Assembly (NCBI GenBank): GCA_963580455.1
Contig: OY756966.1
Coordinates: 14,139,001-14,203,000, forward strand
Direction of reading: 5' to 3'
Source: Euonymus europaeus
Taxonomy: Eukaryota; Streptophyta; Magnoliopsida; Celastrales; Celastraceae
Length of the DNA: 64,000 nt
The notes beneath the pieces were generated by a model. It was not told the DNA's origin. It did no database searches and saw only the letters and a program-made list of their open reading frames with translations. This document shows, piece by piece, positions 63,422 through 64,000 of this stretch. A program made the position numbers and the translations under genes. Within the stretch, counting starts at the first letter, position 1. Every line of letters begins with the position of its first letter.

Positions 63422-64000
63422 TTTCGATGACAAAACACTAACTTTCTATGATAAATGGACAAAGCCGTTAAAAGCTCCTCCATAGAGAGAGTTGAGCAAT
63501 TTCGGACCATCAATGTTGCTCGGTGTACACTTTTTAATGTTCTTCTATGTCAAATTTTACGAGTATATAAGCTTCCTAGATTATTTCGATGACAAAACAC
63601 TAACTTTCTATGATAAATGGACAAAGCCGTTAAAACCTCCTCTATAGAGAAGTTAAGCAACTTCGGACCATCAAAGTTGCTCGGTGTATTCTTTTTAATG
63701 TTCTTCTATCTCAAATTTTATGAGTATAAGCTTCCAAGATTATTTCCTTGACAAAACACGAACTTTCTATGAAAAATGGACAAAGCCATTAAAACCTCCT
63801 CCATAGAGAAGTTGAGCAACTTCGGACCATCAAAGTTGCTCAGTGTACACTTTTTAATGTTCTTCTATGTCAAATTTTACGAGTATATATGCTTCCTAGA
63901 TTATTTCGATGACAAAACACTAACTTTCTATGACAAATGGACAATGCCGTTAAAACCTCCTCTATAGAGAAGTTAAGCAACTTCGGACCATCAAAGTTGC

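Larger units (their letters stand above)
47711..64000 (+). repeat. Right arm of the ~160-bp HindIII satellite array
   Basis: About 100 further monomers of the same family and orientation as the left arm, running to the end of the window. Both monomer classes occur. A B variant with CTCCAGAGAGAGTTG (missing a few bases) is frequent here, and from about 58 kb on so are CTAGTTTATTCCGATGAC and GACTAAACACC. Clear multi-monomer duplications are listed separately. I saw no other gene or element. Confidence 0.95.

Noticed and set aside
16678..63967. Recurrent 62-75 codon frames (MDKAVKT... type) across the satellite
   Set aside because: They fall at the same place in the repeat, appear wherever the monomer is conserved, and the ~160-bp period is not a multiple of three, so they end by passing into the next monomer in another frame. 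No coding signature is seen.
61..64000. CENP-B-box-like motif or rDNA spacer
   Set aside because: I found no convincing match to a CENP-B box in the monomer and no rRNA gene sequence.

Overview
This window looks like plant nuclear heterochromatin. It holds one AT-rich satellite array of roughly 330 head-to-tail monomers of about 160 bp, in a single orientation, interrupted once by a 10.7-kb Ty1/copia LTR retrotransposon of the Sirevirus (SIRE/Maximus) type. I see no host protein gene, rRNA, tRNA or CRISPR array. A flowering plant is the likely source, because of the Sirevirus signature (tRNA-iMet primer site, several AGGGGGAG-type polypurine tracts, Gag with a long coiled-coil tail) and the plant-typical satellite length. 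I cannot name the species or match the satellite to a published family from memory.

Layout: 1-60 is a short non-satellite stretch that abuts the array. 61-37015 is the left satellite array. 37016-47710 is the retrotransposon, inserted on the minus strand: the 3' LTR is on the left (37016-39394), then a non-coding stretch with repeated polypurine tracts, then RNase H/reverse transcriptase, integrase, protease and Gag, and the 5' LTR on the right (45356-47710). 47711-64000 is the right satellite array, which resumes the same monomer exactly where the left one stopped. The insertion is flanked by CTTAG and CTTCG, a 5-bp target duplication with one mismatch.

Satellite structure: nearly every monomer has one HindIII site (AAGCTT), a GTGTACAC palindrome and a 9-bp inverted repeat (GAGCAACTT, 10-bp spacer, AAGTTGCTC) able to form a hairpin or cruciform. 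Two main monomer classes are intermixed. Class A has GCCGTTAAAACC and CTATAGAGAAGTTG; class B has ACCGTTAAAAGC and CATAGAGAGAGTTG. In places they follow an A-B-B order of about 480 bp. Larger, more recent duplications of 4 to 26 monomers are visible in several places; the clearest is a 9-monomer tandem dimer of 1434 bp per copy at 60554-63421. A minor monomer class carries paired changes in both hairpin arms that keep the stem intact. This is the most intriguing signal in the array.

Retrotransposon: domains follow the Ty1/copia order Gag-PR-IN-RT-RH. The coding region is broken by in-frame TGA codons in Gag and at the start of RT, and by a stop plus frame change between Gag and protease. The LTRs differ by only about 25 substitutions and one 24-bp indel (counted by eye, near 1 %), so the insertion looks recent although its proteins are broken. 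The element gives a relative time marker for the array; the satellite itself has no credible coding function.
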